From: an uncultured Collinsella sp. | GTDB lineage: Bacteria > Actinomycetota > Coriobacteriia > Coriobacteriales > Coriobacteriaceae | Length of the DNA: 22,916 nucleotides | Direction of reading: 5' to 3' | Assembly (NCBI GenBank): GCA_958415665.1 | Contig: CATYZK010000033.1 | Span: 1 to 22,916 of the forward strand | In this document: piece after piece, positions 14,815 through 22,168 of the stretch | How the letters are laid out: every line of letters starts with the position of its first letter | How positions within the stretch are numbered: the stretch's first letter is position 1 | The notes under the pieces: generated by a model | Databases searched by the model: none | Told to the model about the DNA's origin: nothing | The model's input: only the letters and a program-made list of their open reading frames with translations | Position numbers and translations under genes: made by a program

Positions 14815-16191
14815 ATGGCAGCTTCAATTGACGCCGACAAGATTATCGAGTTTGTGGGTGGTAAATCCAACATAAAACATGTGACTCATTGCGCAACGCG
14901 CTTGAGGTTTAACCTTGTCGACAACGGCAAGGTCGACAAGGAGTCGCTCGAAAAGACCGGCATTTTGGGTGTTGCGGATATGGGCACTCAGTATCAGGTT
15001 ATCGTTGGTCCCAGCGTAGATAGCGTTTATGGAGACGTCATCGCCTCTTTGGGTTCCGGTTACGGCAAGGGTGCCGTCGAGGATACGGACGAGGGCGCGC
15101 CTGTGCGTGAGCCCGGTTTCCTTAACGCCATCAAGTTCTACGGCAATAAGGCGTTCGATGTAATCTCCGGTAGCTTCACGCCCATCATTCCGGCATTTTG
15201 CGGTGCGGCCATTATTAAGGCAATTCTTTCCATCTGCACCATGGCCGGTTGGCTTGCGGCCGATTCCAGCACGTATGCGGTTCTGGCGGCTGCCTCCAAC
15301 TCCATTTTCTATTTCCTGCCGATCGTCCTCTCGGTTTCCATGGCTCGCAAGCTCGGTGCGAATCCATATCTTGCCGCCGCTGTGGGCGCTTCGCTTTTGG
15401 AGCCCAACTTTACTGCACTCGGTAGCAACGGCGATATGAGCAGCTTCCTGGGTCTTCCGATGGTTATTATGGGCTATGCCTCGACGGTGTTTCCTGCCAT
15501 GCTCAGCACGACGCTGCTGTTTGTGGTCGAACGCTTCCTTAAGCGCGTCGTTTATAAGGACCTGCAGGTTGTAATCGTGCCTACGATTTGCCTGCTTGTC
15601 GTTGTGCCCGCTACGATGTTGCTGGTTGGTCCCTTTGGTTATTACGTCGGTGAGGGCCTGTCTACTTTTGTGATGTGGCTGATGGGTACGATGCCGATTC
15701 CGGCTGGCTTTATCCTGGGCGCCTTCTGGATGTTCGTCGTCCTCTTTGGTCTCCACTGGGCTGTCATTCCCGTTCTTATTGCTAACATTTCCAGCTTGGG
15801 CTCCGACCCCGTAATGGCTGTTCTTGGCTCCACAATCTTTGCTGCCGCAGGTGCCGCCGCTGGCGTCTTTGTTAAGGCCAAGGATCCCGAGCTTAAGTCT
15901 GTTGCCCTTTCGACGCTCGTGCCTGCGCTTCTTGGCGGTATCACCGAGCCCGTTATCTATGGCATTTCCCTGCGTTATCGTAAATCTTTGGTCGAGATGT
16001 GTCTCATGACCGGCGTCGCTGGCGCTTTCATTGCCGCCACCGGTTGCGAGCAGATGTCCACAGCGGGCGGTTTCCCCGCTATCGTTACGGCAACCAATAT
16101 TCCCATGTTCTGCGTCGGAATGGCAATTGCCTTCTTTGGTACCGCTGCTCTTCACATTGTGTTTGGCTTTGGCGAGGATTCTGCCAAATAG
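14815..16191 (+). CDS. PTS EIIBC permease, sucrose/beta-glucoside family
   Basis: Phosphotransferase-system transporter that would import and phosphorylate a disaccharide, most likely sucrose to sucrose-6-phosphate. The EIIB domain (1-90) starts with the typical IIEFVGGKSNIKHVTHCATR, in which C26 is the phosphorylated cysteine. The EIIC domain (about 105-450) has around ten hydrophobic segments and the conserved GITEP at 375-379. There is no EIIA domain, so EIIA must come from elsewhere, as for enterobacterial ScrA, which has about the same length (456 residues; here 458). The frame is open back to 14758, but the ATG at 14815 gives the canonical EIIB N-terminus, with a weak AAAGG upstream. 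Substrate assignment rests on the downstream GH32 gene. Confidence 0.85.
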   Translation: MAASIDADKIIEFVGGKSNIKHVTHCATRLRFNLVDNGKVDKESLEKTGILGVADMGTQYQVIVGPSVDSVYGDVIASLGSGYGKGAVEDTDEGAPVREPGFLNAIKFYGNKAFDVISGSFTPIIPAFCGAAIIKAILSICTMAGWLAADSSTYAVLAAASNSIFYFLPIVLSVSMARKLGANPYLAAAVGASLLEPNFTALGSNGDMSSFLGLPMVIMGYASTVFPAMLSTTLLFVVERFLKRVVYKDLQVVIVPTICLLVVVPATMLLVGPFGYYVGEGLSTFVMWLMGTMPIPAGFILGAFWMFVVLFGLHWAVIPVLIANISSLGSDPVMAVLGSTIFAAAGAAAGVFVKAKDPELKSVALSTLVPALLGGITEPVIYGISLRYRKSLVEMCLMTGVAGAFIAATGCEQMSTAGGFPAIVTATNIPMFCVGMAIAFFGTAALHIVFGFGEDSAK

Positions 16192-16238
16192 GGCAAATGG
16201 TGTAGGACCGGTTACGCGTTGGATGACGAGGGTCTCAT

Positions 16239-16985
16239 ATGAAAAAGCTAATTGTTCGCTGCGATGATTTTGGCTTGACGCAAGGTTGCTCGCTCGGTAT
16301 ATTGCGTGCCCTGGAGAACGGCTGCATTTCTTCTGTGGGGGCTATCGTGAACACGGGGCTCCGTGAGGATGATGCTCGCGCTCTTGCGGGATACTCCGGT
16401 GTTTCTGTAGGCCTTCATGTGAACGTCGTTGCGGGAAAGCCGCTTTCGGACCCTCGTCTTGTCCGCGGTCTCGTTGATTGCGATAGCCGCTTTTATGCAT
16501 CGCGCAGGTATCGATGCTCCGATATCGATCTGATAGACCCTATTGAGCTTGAGTGCGAGGCGACCGCTCAGGTCGAGCGGTTTAAAGGGTTGTTTGGTAA
16601 GCTACCGGCTTATATCGACTGTCATTCGGTTGCGACTCCTCATGTGGATGAGGCACTTGCCAAGGTGGCCGGTAAATACGGTGTTCCGTATGTCGACATA
16701 GATTTTACTTATCTCAAAGATAAATGGAATGTCTATGCGCCCAAGCTGCCAAACAACATGGATTACGACTCGTACAACCCGCTCCAGTTTTTGATGAGTG
16801 ATGATGCCGGCATTTTGACCCATGAGAGCACATTTGTTGTTTTCCATCCGGCATTTTTGGACCAAGAGCTTATGGAGATCTCTTCGTTGCGTGAGGGTCG
16901 AATTAAGGACCAGGCCGCTCTTTCGTCGTTGCGGTTCAACGTATGGTTGGTAGAACACAGTATCGACCTGATTTCCATTAAGTAG
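16239..16985 (+). CDS. YdjC/ChbG-family carbohydrate deacetylase
   Basis: Cytosolic metal-dependent deacetylase family of 248 residues. ChbG of E. coli removes an acetyl group from chitobiose-type sugars. The metal-site pattern is preserved: RCDDFG with D9/D10, VGLH with H60, and DCHSVATPH with H129 and H135. A further FHPAF near 205 supplies another histidine. The ATG has GAGG seven nt upstream and follows the PTS stop by 47 nt. A deacetylase between a sucrose-type PTS and a GH32 fructosidase is unusual and hints at an acetylated or amino-sugar-containing fructoside as the real substrate. It could also be a gene recruited for an unrelated sugar. Confidence 0.85.
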   Translation: MKKLIVRCDDFGLTQGCSLGILRALENGCISSVGAIVNTGLREDDARALAGYSGVSVGLHVNVVAGKPLSDPRLVRGLVDCDSRFYASRRYRCSDIDLIDPIELECEATAQVERFKGLFGKLPAYIDCHSVATPHVDEALAKVAGKYGVPYVDIDFTYLKDKWNVYAPKLPNNMDYDSYNPLQFLMSDDAGILTHESTFVVFHPAFLDQELMEISSLREGRIKDQAALSSLRFNVWLVEHSIDLISIK

Positions 16986-17012
16986 CTGCAAAACCTTGAG
17001 GCACGTTTTTGT

Positions 17013-17047
17013 TTGCGCGCCATAGTCAATATGGCTATGGCGCGCAA
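17013..17047 (+). other. Strong intercistronic hairpin before the GH32 gene
   Basis: TTGCGCGCCATAG (17013-17025) and CTATGGCGCGCAA (17035-17047) form a perfect 13-bp stem. The stem is extended inward by a T-G and a C-G pair around a 5-nt AATAT loop. It lies between the deacetylase stop (16985) and the GH32 start (17080), with no T tract after it. It probably protects or punctuates the polycistronic mRNA, lowering or separating GH32 expression. It also covers the upstream in-frame ATG at 17047, another reason to reject that start. Confidence 0.75.
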
Positions 17048-17079
17048 TGCCCCTATGGCAAATAGAACAGGATAACGTT

Positions 17080-18621
17080 ATGAGCAATCCGCTCCGAAAT
17101 GATTTAATTCGAATTGTGGAGGCATGCGAGACCAGTGCTGGAGAGACTCCGAAGCACTGGGCTCAAAAGTATCACTTGATGCCGCTTTGCGGTTGGATGA
17201 ATGACCCCAATGGTCTCCATCAGTTTGATGGGGTGTTTCATGCTTACTATCAGTACGGTCCAACTGATGCTAATGGCGACGGATCCAAGATGTGGGGGCA
17301 TGCGGTCAGTAGCGACCTAATTGCTTGGGAAGACCGTGGTGTCGCTCTTGCTCCGGACGAATCGTTTGACTGCCATGGGGTGTATTCGGGTTCTGCCCTT
17401 GTACACGACGGTCGTGTCTCCATGTTCTACACTGGCAACGTTAAGCGCCCAAATGTCGATGGTAGTTTTGATTACACCAACAAGGGTCGCGAGGCCAATA
17501 CCGTTATGGTTGACGCGCTCGACAATTTATCGTTTGGGCCCAAGCGCTTGCTTATGACAAATGTCGACTACCCAAGTGACCTGACGTGCCATGTGCGTGA
17601 TCCCAAAGTGTGGGATGCCGGCACGGCCTGCGGTCGCTATTTGATGGTCCAGGGCGCACGTCGGCGCGTTGACGTATCGGCGGATTATTCCGATGTCGAT
17701 GATTCTGCTCGCGGGCAGCTGTTTAGGCGCGTTCATGGCGATGGCAGCTGTTTTGATCAGGGCGAGGTACTTGTTTTTGCCTCTGATGACCTGGTGAATT
17801 GGAAGCTGCAAAACCGCGTTAGTTCTGACGAGCGCTTTGGCTTTATGTGGGAGTGTCCCGATTATTTTGAATTGATGGGGCAAAAGCTGCTGTCCATTTG
17901 CCCGCAGGGTTTGACGGGTGAAGACTGGAATCGTCGAAACCTGTACCAGTCGGGCTATTTTACGATGGAGGGCGATATCTGCTCGGAGTATTCATTGAAT
18001 GCATTCCGTCTATGGGATACCGGTTTTGACTTCTATGCCCCCCAGACGTTTGAGGCAGAAGACGGCCGTCGCATTCTGATTGGCTGGATGGGATTGCCGG
18101 GGGATGATTCTTACGGCAATGACCCGACGGTTGCTGAGGGCTGGCAGCATTGCATGACGGTGCCGCGTGAGCTGACGGTTGGTGCCGATGGCATGATCCT
18201 GCAGCAGCCGGTTCGCGAGATCACTCGTCACTATAGCTCGGTGGCTGTGGGGGAGGGCTCGTTTGAGGTTGCCGGCGATACCTGCTTTGATATTGCTGTT
18301 GGGGGCGTGAATGGCGCGTTTGCCGCCACGGTGAACGACGAGCTTCTGCTTTCGTTTAAGCCCGCGGAGGGCGAGCTGCCCGCGCGCTTTGAGATGCGCT
18401 TTGCGAACGAGGATCGCGCGTCGGCCGGTTGCGGCCGTACCGTGCGCTGGGAGCCGGTCGACGAGGTTCGCAACGTGCGTATCGTCGCCGATGTTTCGTC
18501 TGTCGAGGTGTTCGTGAACGATGGCGCGCTCGTGTTCTCCACGCGCATGTACCCGGAGAGCTACGGTGTGTCGGTGGATGCACCGGGCGCGGACGTGAAC
18601 TATCACACGCTCAGCATCTAG
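17080..18621 (+). CDS. GH32 beta-fructofuranosidase, sucrose-6-phosphate hydrolase type
   Basis: Glycoside hydrolase family 32, 513 residues, without signal peptide, so it acts inside the cell on a PTS-delivered fructoside. The three catalytic motifs are intact: WMNDPNG with nucleophile D42, RDPKVW with transition-state stabiliser D174, and WECPD with acid/base E258. The five-bladed propeller is followed by a C-terminal beta-sandwich (about 360-510, VEVFVNDG typical). An upstream in-frame ATG at 17047 lies in a hairpin, while the ATG at 17080 has AGGA eight nt before it. With the preceding PTS and LacI genes this matches an scrR-scrA-scrB layout. Sucrose-6-phosphate hydrolase is the best guess; levan- or inulin-oligomer phosphates are alternatives. 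Confidence 0.88.
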   Translation: MSNPLRNDLIRIVEACETSAGETPKHWAQKYHLMPLCGWMNDPNGLHQFDGVFHAYYQYGPTDANGDGSKMWGHAVSSDLIAWEDRGVALAPDESFDCHGVYSGSALVHDGRVSMFYTGNVKRPNVDGSFDYTNKGREANTVMVDALDNLSFGPKRLLMTNVDYPSDLTCHVRDPKVWDAGTACGRYLMVQGARRRVDVSADYSDVDDSARGQLFRRVHGDGSCFDQGEVLVFASDDLVNWKLQNRVSSDERFGFMWECPDYFELMGQKLLSICPQGLTGEDWNRRNLYQSGYFTMEGDICSEYSLNAFRLWDTGFDFYAPQTFEAEDGRRILIGWMGLPGDDSYGNDPTVAEGWQHCMTVPRELTVGADGMILQQPVREITRHYSSVAVGEGSFEVAGDTCFDIAVGGVNGAFAATVNDELLLSFKPAEGELPARFEMRFANEDRASAGCGRTVRWEPVDEVRNVRIVADVSSVEVFVNDGALVFSTRMYPESYGVSVDAPGADVNYHTLSI

Positions 18622-18683
18622 GCGTTAGGGCGCACCGACGCCGAGGTACATTGACGCCGCGACGTTTGGCTGCGCTCTGGCGC

Positions 18684-18689
18684 TATACT
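18684..18689 (+). promoter_or_regulatory. Possible -10 box before the terminator hairpin
   Basis: TATACT at 18684-18689 is a good -10 hexamer, but no -35 lies at 16 to 18 bp (TTGACG at 18651 is too far). If used, transcription would start around 18696, so the new transcript would begin directly with the terminator hairpin. Confidence 0.3.
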
Positions 18690-18698
18690 GCAGCCGTT

Positions 18699-18740
18699 AC
18701 CCATGATGCGGGGAACACCCGTGTCATGGGTTTTTGCTTT
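18699..18740 (+). terminator. Strong intrinsic terminator (or attenuator) before the PLP-fold gene
   Basis: ACCCATGA (18699-18706) pairs with TCATGGGT (18724-18731). Two wobble pairs and CGGG/CCCG (18709-18712/18718-18721) continue the stem inward to a GAACA loop, giving about 14 continuous pairs. TTTTTGCTTTT follows at once (18731-18741). It ends about 17 nt before the next start codon, so it either closes the fructoside operon or attenuates the gene behind it. Confidence 0.8.
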
Positions 18741-18757
18741 TGAAGGGATGGTGCCGT

Positions 18758-19750
18758 ATGGACGTGCGGGAATTTGAAGAAGCTTGGGGTGAGCGCGCCC
18801 GTGCGCGCGAGGCTCGGTTGCTTGCGGCGCCGCATGTTCCGGCGGCGTTGTCGCTGCTGGGTATCGTACGTCCCGGTGACCGCCTGGTGGCCTTTGCGGA
18901 TGACTTTGCCGATGCATTTTCGTGCGGCTTTGAGGGCTGCGATGTGACGTTGGTGGGGGAGCCGAGCGTCGCGGCGTTTGAGGCCGCGTCCGAGGGTGTT
19001 GTCGCATCGTTTGAGGTTGAAGGGCCGCATCTTTGGTGGTTCGTGAACTCCCTTGGTGGCTTTGGCCTACGCGTGCCCGATCTGCGCGCGTTGGGGCAGG
19101 CGGCGCGTGCCTGTGGTGCGCTGTTGGTTGTCGATAATACCGTGGCGTCGGTCTTTGGGTGCGATTCGTTGCGCCTGGGTGCGGTGCTGTCGCTCGAGGC
19201 TCTCGACCGCGTGTGTGCTGGTGAGGGGCCGCGCAAGCTGGTGGTGGTGTCGGTCGCGCGTTCGCAGCTCAAGCGCCATCGCGTAGATGCCGCGGCCGAG
19301 TGCGCGCATGTGCTGCTCAATTCCTGCGGGTTTGATGCGCTTGATTTGAATGAAGACGAGGCCGACGTGCTGGATCGCGGGCTGTCCTCGCTCGATGCCC
19401 GCATGCAGGCACACTTTGATCGCGCTCGTGCGCTGGCGGAGTATTTAGCTGCGAACGAGATGGTGTGCAACGTGCGCTATCCCGGGCTGACCTCGCATCC
19501 CGATCACGCCGTCGCGACGGGCATCCTCGAGCACGGTTTTGGTCCGGCTGTGGAGTTCGACCTGATGGGACGTACCGCGGGCGAATTCTTCAGCATGCTA
19601 CCGGATACATTTCGCACATCACCCGCCGGCGGCCCAACAACGCGCCTCTCAGCACCACGAGGCAAGCAAGGGAGCACCATCCGCCTCTTCGCCGGCACCG
19701 ACGACCCCCTGACGGTAGCCGCCACCCTAGACAACGCCCTCCGAAAGTAG
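18758..19750 (+). CDS. Cys/Met-metabolism PLP-fold protein lacking the PLP lysine
   Basis: Resembles cystathionine gamma-synthase/lyase-family enzymes but is probably not a normal PLP enzyme. LLVVDNT (122-128) matches the family VVDNT motif with D126. The PLP lysine should lie 25 residues later in the HSxTK motif, but the sequence there reads EALDR with R151, in an ungapped match that keeps the glycine at 141. Later family features remain: YPGLTSHPDHAVA (about 247-259), SPAGGPTT and the substrate-binding arginine of IRLFAGTDD. At 330 residues it is shorter than the usual 380-400, lacking part of the N-terminal segment. The ATG at 18758 is chosen over TTG 18734, which lies in the terminator T tract. 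The call is a pseudoenzyme or one with a changed role. Confidence 0.75.
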   Translation: MDVREFEEAWGERARAREARLLAAPHVPAALSLLGIVRPGDRLVAFADDFADAFSCGFEGCDVTLVGEPSVAAFEAASEGVVASFEVEGPHLWWFVNSLGGFGLRVPDLRALGQAARACGALLVVDNTVASVFGCDSLRLGAVLSLEALDRVCAGEGPRKLVVVSVARSQLKRHRVDAAAECAHVLLNSCGFDALDLNEDEADVLDRGLSSLDARMQAHFDRARALAEYLAANEMVCNVRYPGLTSHPDHAVATGILEHGFGPAVEFDLMGRTAGEFFSMLPDTFRTSPAGGPTTRLSAPRGKQGSTIRLFAGTDDPLTVAATLDNALRK

Positions 19751-19759
19751 CCTATTTCG

Positions 19760-19839
19760 GGATGATTTTTCTGGGACGGGGATTAAAAAATCATTAGGTA
19801 CACAATGATTTTTTAATCCCCGTCCCAGAAAAATCATCC
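19760..19839. repeat. Perfect 36-bp inverted repeat between convergent genes
   Basis: Arms 19760-19795 and 19804-19839 are exact reverse complements, separated by the 8-nt spacer AGGTACAC. The arms begin GGATGATTTTTCTGGGACGG. The element starts 9 nt after the PLP-fold gene stop and ends 39 nt before the 3' end of the convergent HTH gene, so it can serve as a terminator on both strands. The perfection of the arms suggests a palindromic mobile or dispersed repeat rather than an ordinary terminator. Small frames reading through it are artefacts. Confidence 0.85.
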
Positions 19840-19878
19840 GGCAGATGGAAGCAGCTAAAAGAGCCCCGTCCAAAAAGA

Positions 19879-20235
19879 CTACTTTGCGTTGATGCTGGAG
19901 ATCAAGTCGTTGGCCCTGGCGGCGATGACGTTGTTGATGTCGGCCTGCAGCGTTTCGTAGACCTCGATGGCGCGTTCGCCGGCCGGCGTGAGCGTGGACC
20001 CGCGGGCGCCGTCGCGCTCGATAAGCTTGCAACCCAGCTGTCCTTCTGCCTCATTCACGATGCGCCACGCTTTGGAATATGCCATGCCCATACTCTTGGC
20101 GGCGCGGTTGAGCGAGTGCTCGCGCGCGATGCCCTGCAGCAGCAAGACGCAACCGTGGCCGAAGACGCCCGGCAGGTCTTTGTCGCACGCTTGAATAACC
20201 AACTTTGCCGTCGTCTTGTACTCCATGCGCTTCAC
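19879..20235 (-). CDS. ModE-type winged-helix (LysR-like HTH) regulator, DNA-binding domain only
   Basis: Small protein of 118 residues matching the N-terminal DNA-binding domain of ModE. The helix-turn-helix region HSLNRAAKSMGMAYSKAWRI (about 60-79) is followed by the wing LGCKLIERDGARGSTLTPAG. There is no C-terminal molybdate-binding (TOBE/Mop) domain, and no molybdenum gene lies nearby, so the ligand and targets are unknown. The GTG at 20235 is the longest start, but GGGGAG lies only 2 nt before it. The ATG at 20226 (MEYKTT) has the same element 11 nt upstream and may be the real start. It is divergent from guaB and convergent with the PLP-fold gene. Confidence 0.8.
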   Translation of the reverse strand: MKRMEYKTTAKLVIQACDKDLPGVFGHGCVLLLQGIAREHSLNRAAKSMGMAYSKAWRIVNEAEGQLGCKLIERDGARGSTLTPAGERAIEVYETLQADINNVIAARANDLISSINAK

Positions 20236-20251
20236 GTCTCCCCGCTAAAGT

Positions 20252-20266
20252 GTTTGCTGGGCAAAC
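20252..20266. promoter_or_regulatory. Palindromic candidate operator of the ModE-type gene
   Basis: GTTTGC (20252-20257) and GCAAAC (20261-20266) flank TGG, 17 bp upstream of the HTH gene start. A second short repeat, ACGCA/TGCGT (20265-20269/20275-20279), overlaps its edge. The position between the coding start and the divergent intergenic region fits autoregulation, but binding is only inferred. Confidence 0.35.
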
Positions 20267-20311
20267 GCATAGCCTGCGTCAAGCCCTCGTGTGCTCTTCT
20301 TAAATCATGCA

Positions 20312-20340
20312 TTGTAGCAGTCAAAGTGCGTTAAGATACT
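20312..20340 (+). promoter_or_regulatory. Candidate guaB promoter
   Basis: TTGTAG (20312-20317) and GATACT (20335-20340) are spaced exactly 17 bp apart, about 80 bp before the guaB start. The match to consensus is moderate. The predicted leader contains GC-rich CCCA/TGGG repeats at 20343-20373 that could fold, but no known riboswitch was recognised. Confidence 0.4.
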
Positions 20341-20419
20341 TCCCCAGTATTGGGCGCCCAAGGTTGGGCTGGGTCCTACGAGGCCTGCAGCCGACCGGTC
20401 GCATGGAAAAAGGAGAAAC

Positions 20420-21931
20420 ATGGCTACGTTCTTTCCCGGTGAGTCCCACACGTTTTCGGAGTATCTGCTGGTCCCTGGTTACTCGTCCTCGCAGTGCATC
20501 CCCAACAACGTCTCTCTCAAGACGCCGCTAACCCGCTTCAAGCGCGGTGAGAAGCCGGCAATCACCCTGAACATCCCCATGGTTTCCGCCATTATGCAGT
20601 CCGTCTCGGGCGTCGACATGGGTGTCGCGCTCGCTACCGAGGGCGGCCTGTCCTTCATCTACGGTTCCCAGACCCCCGAGTCCGAGGCCGCCATGGTCAA
20701 GGCCGTCAAGGATCACAAGGCCGGCTTCGTCCAGTCCGATTCCACGCTGACCCCCGACATGACCATGGAGCAGGTCATCGAGCTCAAGGAGAAGACTGGC
20801 CACTCCACCATGCCGGTCACCGACGACGGTACCCCCAAGGGCAAGCTCCTGGGCATTGTCACCAGCCGTGACTATCGTCCCAGCCGCGATGACCACCAGA
20901 AGAAGGTCTCCGAGTTCATGACCCCGCGTGAGCAGCTCATCGTGGGCGACAAGAACATCAGCCTCAAGGTCGCCAACGACGTCATCTGGGACAACAAGCT
21001 CAACGCCCTGCCGATCGTCGACGATAACGACCATCTGATGGGCATCGTCTTCCGCAAGGACTACGACAGCCACAAGACCAACCCCAACGAGCTGCTCGAT
21101 GGCGACAAGCGCTACATGGTCGGCGCCGGTATCAACACCCGCGACTATGCCGAGCGCGTGCCGCTGCTCATCGAGGCCGGTGCCGACGTCCTGTGCATCG
21201 ACTCTTCCGAGGGCTTTAGCGAGTGGCAGAAGCGCACCATCGAGTGGATCCGCGCCAACTACGGTGAGGATGTCAAGGTCGGTGCCGGTAACGTTGTCGA
21301 CGCCGAGGGCTTCCGCTTCCTGGCCGACTGCGGTGCCGACTTCATCAAGGTCGGTATCGGCGGCGGTTCCATCTGCATCACCCGCGAGACCAAGGGCATC
21401 GGCCGCGGCCAGGCCACCGCACTGATCGACGTCTGCCGTGCTCGTGATGAGTACTACGAGGAGACCGGCATCTACGTGCCCGTGTGCTCCGACGGTGGCA
21501 TCGTCTACGACTACCACATGACGCTCGCCCTTGCCATGGGTGCTGACTTTATGATGCTGGGCCGCTACTTCGCCCGCTTCGACGAGAGCCCGACCGAGCG
21601 CGTCAACGTCAACGGTCAGTACATGAAGGAGTACTGGGGCGAGGGTTCTGCGCGTGCCCGTAACTGGCAGCGCTACGATCTGGGCGGCGCCGCGAAGCTC
21701 AGCTTCGTCGAGGGCGTCGACTCCTACGTTCCGTACGCCGGCTCCCTCAAGGACGGCGTGGGCGGCACACTCTACAAGGTCAAGTCCACGATGTGCAACT
21801 GCGGCGCTCTCTCGATTCCCGAGCTCCAGGAAAAGGCGCGCCTGACCCTGGTGAGCTCGACCTCCATCGTCGAAGGCGGCGCCCACGACGTTGTCGTAAA
21901 GGATTCTCAGCAGTCCGTGTCTTATCGATAG
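20420..21931 (+). CDS. guaB: IMP dehydrogenase
   Basis: Catalyses the NAD-dependent oxidation of IMP to XMP, the committed step of GMP synthesis in the cytosol. The TIM-barrel catalytic domain is interrupted by a CBS pair (about residues 105-225, including GHSTMPVTDD and NALPIVDDNDHLMGIV). The catalytic loop GGGSICITRETKGIG has the nucleophile C319. DGGIVYDYHMTLALAMGADF and the flap region YWGEGSARARNW follow. The length is 503 residues, normal for bacterial IMPDH. AAAGGAG lies a few bases before the ATG. Codon use is strongly biased to C-ending codons compared with its neighbours, as expected for a highly expressed housekeeping gene. It is monocistronic, with its own terminator downstream. 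Confidence 0.96.
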   Translation: MATFFPGESHTFSEYLLVPGYSSSQCIPNNVSLKTPLTRFKRGEKPAITLNIPMVSAIMQSVSGVDMGVALATEGGLSFIYGSQTPESEAAMVKAVKDHKAGFVQSDSTLTPDMTMEQVIELKEKTGHSTMPVTDDGTPKGKLLGIVTSRDYRPSRDDHQKKVSEFMTPREQLIVGDKNISLKVANDVIWDNKLNALPIVDDNDHLMGIVFRKDYDSHKTNPNELLDGDKRYMVGAGINTRDYAERVPLLIEAGADVLCIDSSEGFSEWQKRTIEWIRANYGEDVKVGAGNVVDAEGFRFLADCGADFIKVGIGGGSICITRETKGIGRGQATALIDVCRARDEYYEETGIYVPVCSDGGIVYDYHMTLALAMGADFMMLGRYFARFDESPTERVNVNGQYMKEYWGEGSARARNWQRYDLGGAAKLSFVEGVDSYVPYAGSLKDGVGGTLYKVKSTMCNCGALSIPELQEKARLTLVSSTSIVEGGAHDVVVKDSQQSVSYR

Positions 21932-21980
21932 GATAAGAGCTGCACATAGAGGTTGAGTATCAACCACGTTATTAAGATAA

Positions 21981-22020
21981 AGCGAGATGCCTGCAAGTCG
22001 CAGGCATCTCGCTTGTTGTA
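21981..22020 (+). terminator. Intrinsic terminator of guaB
   Basis: AGCGAGATGCCTGC (21981-21994) and GCAGGCATCTCGCT (22000-22013) make a perfect 14-bp stem with a 5-nt AAGTC loop, followed by the T-rich TGTTGTATTT. It lies 50 nt after the guaB stop. Confidence 0.85.
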
Positions 22021-22022
22021 TT

Positions 22023-22031
22023 TGCTAGAAT
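22023..22031 (+). promoter_or_regulatory. Extended -10 promoter of leuS
   Basis: TGCTAGAAT is an extended -10 element (TG, one base, TAGAAT). It lies directly after the guaB terminator and has no good -35. Transcription would start around 22038, a few bases before the large leader hairpin and about 155 nt before the leuS start codon. Confidence 0.5.
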
Positions 22032-22049
22032 CATGCGAGTTAACGATGT

Positions 22050-22168
22050 GGCGGGGCGTTCTTACCTTTGCTCGCTGCAAGTTCCGCACGCAAAGAAGAG
22101 CACTAAATGTGCTCTTCGTCTTGCGCAGGACTGTCCGCAGCAGCGAGTAAAGGTAAGAACGCCCCGCC
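22050..22168 (+). other. 119-nt leader hairpin upstream of leuS
   Basis: The arms 22050-22078 (starting GGCGGGGCGTTCTTACC) and 22140-22168 pair over 29 bp with a single G-T wobble. Inside, GAAGAGCAC and GTGCTCTTC form a 9-bp apical stem with loop TAAAT, flanked by CGCAA/TTGCG. The whole leader is thus one long rod. It contains no T-box consensus (AGGGTGGNACCGCG) and no obvious T tract. A 34-codon frame (22046-22150, ATG to TAA) runs through it with leucine codons clustered at the apex. It may regulate leuS, encode a small RNA, or be an inserted palindromic element. Confidence 0.8.

Noticed and set aside
14824..16155. 443-codon minus-strand frame opposite the PTS gene
   Set aside because: Antisense shadow, with H/N/R/G-rich composition and no family signature.
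19727..20032. Minus-strand frame crossing the 36-bp inverted repeat
   Set aside because: It encodes the palindrome twice in opposite senses and overlaps the better-supported HTH gene.
20343..20373. Possible guaB leader riboswitch from repeated CCCA/TGGG blocks
   Set aside because: The loops are too short or compete with each other, and no known purine-sensing motif is seen.
20528..21967. 479-codon minus-strand frame opposite guaB
   Set aside because: Low-complexity V/D/L/G-rich shadow caused by the strong third-position bias of guaB.
22050..22168. 4.5S (SRP) or 6S RNA gene
   Set aside because: The apical region lacks the SRP GGAAGCAGC-type loop, and the closing stem is too perfect and lacks the central bubble of 6S RNA.
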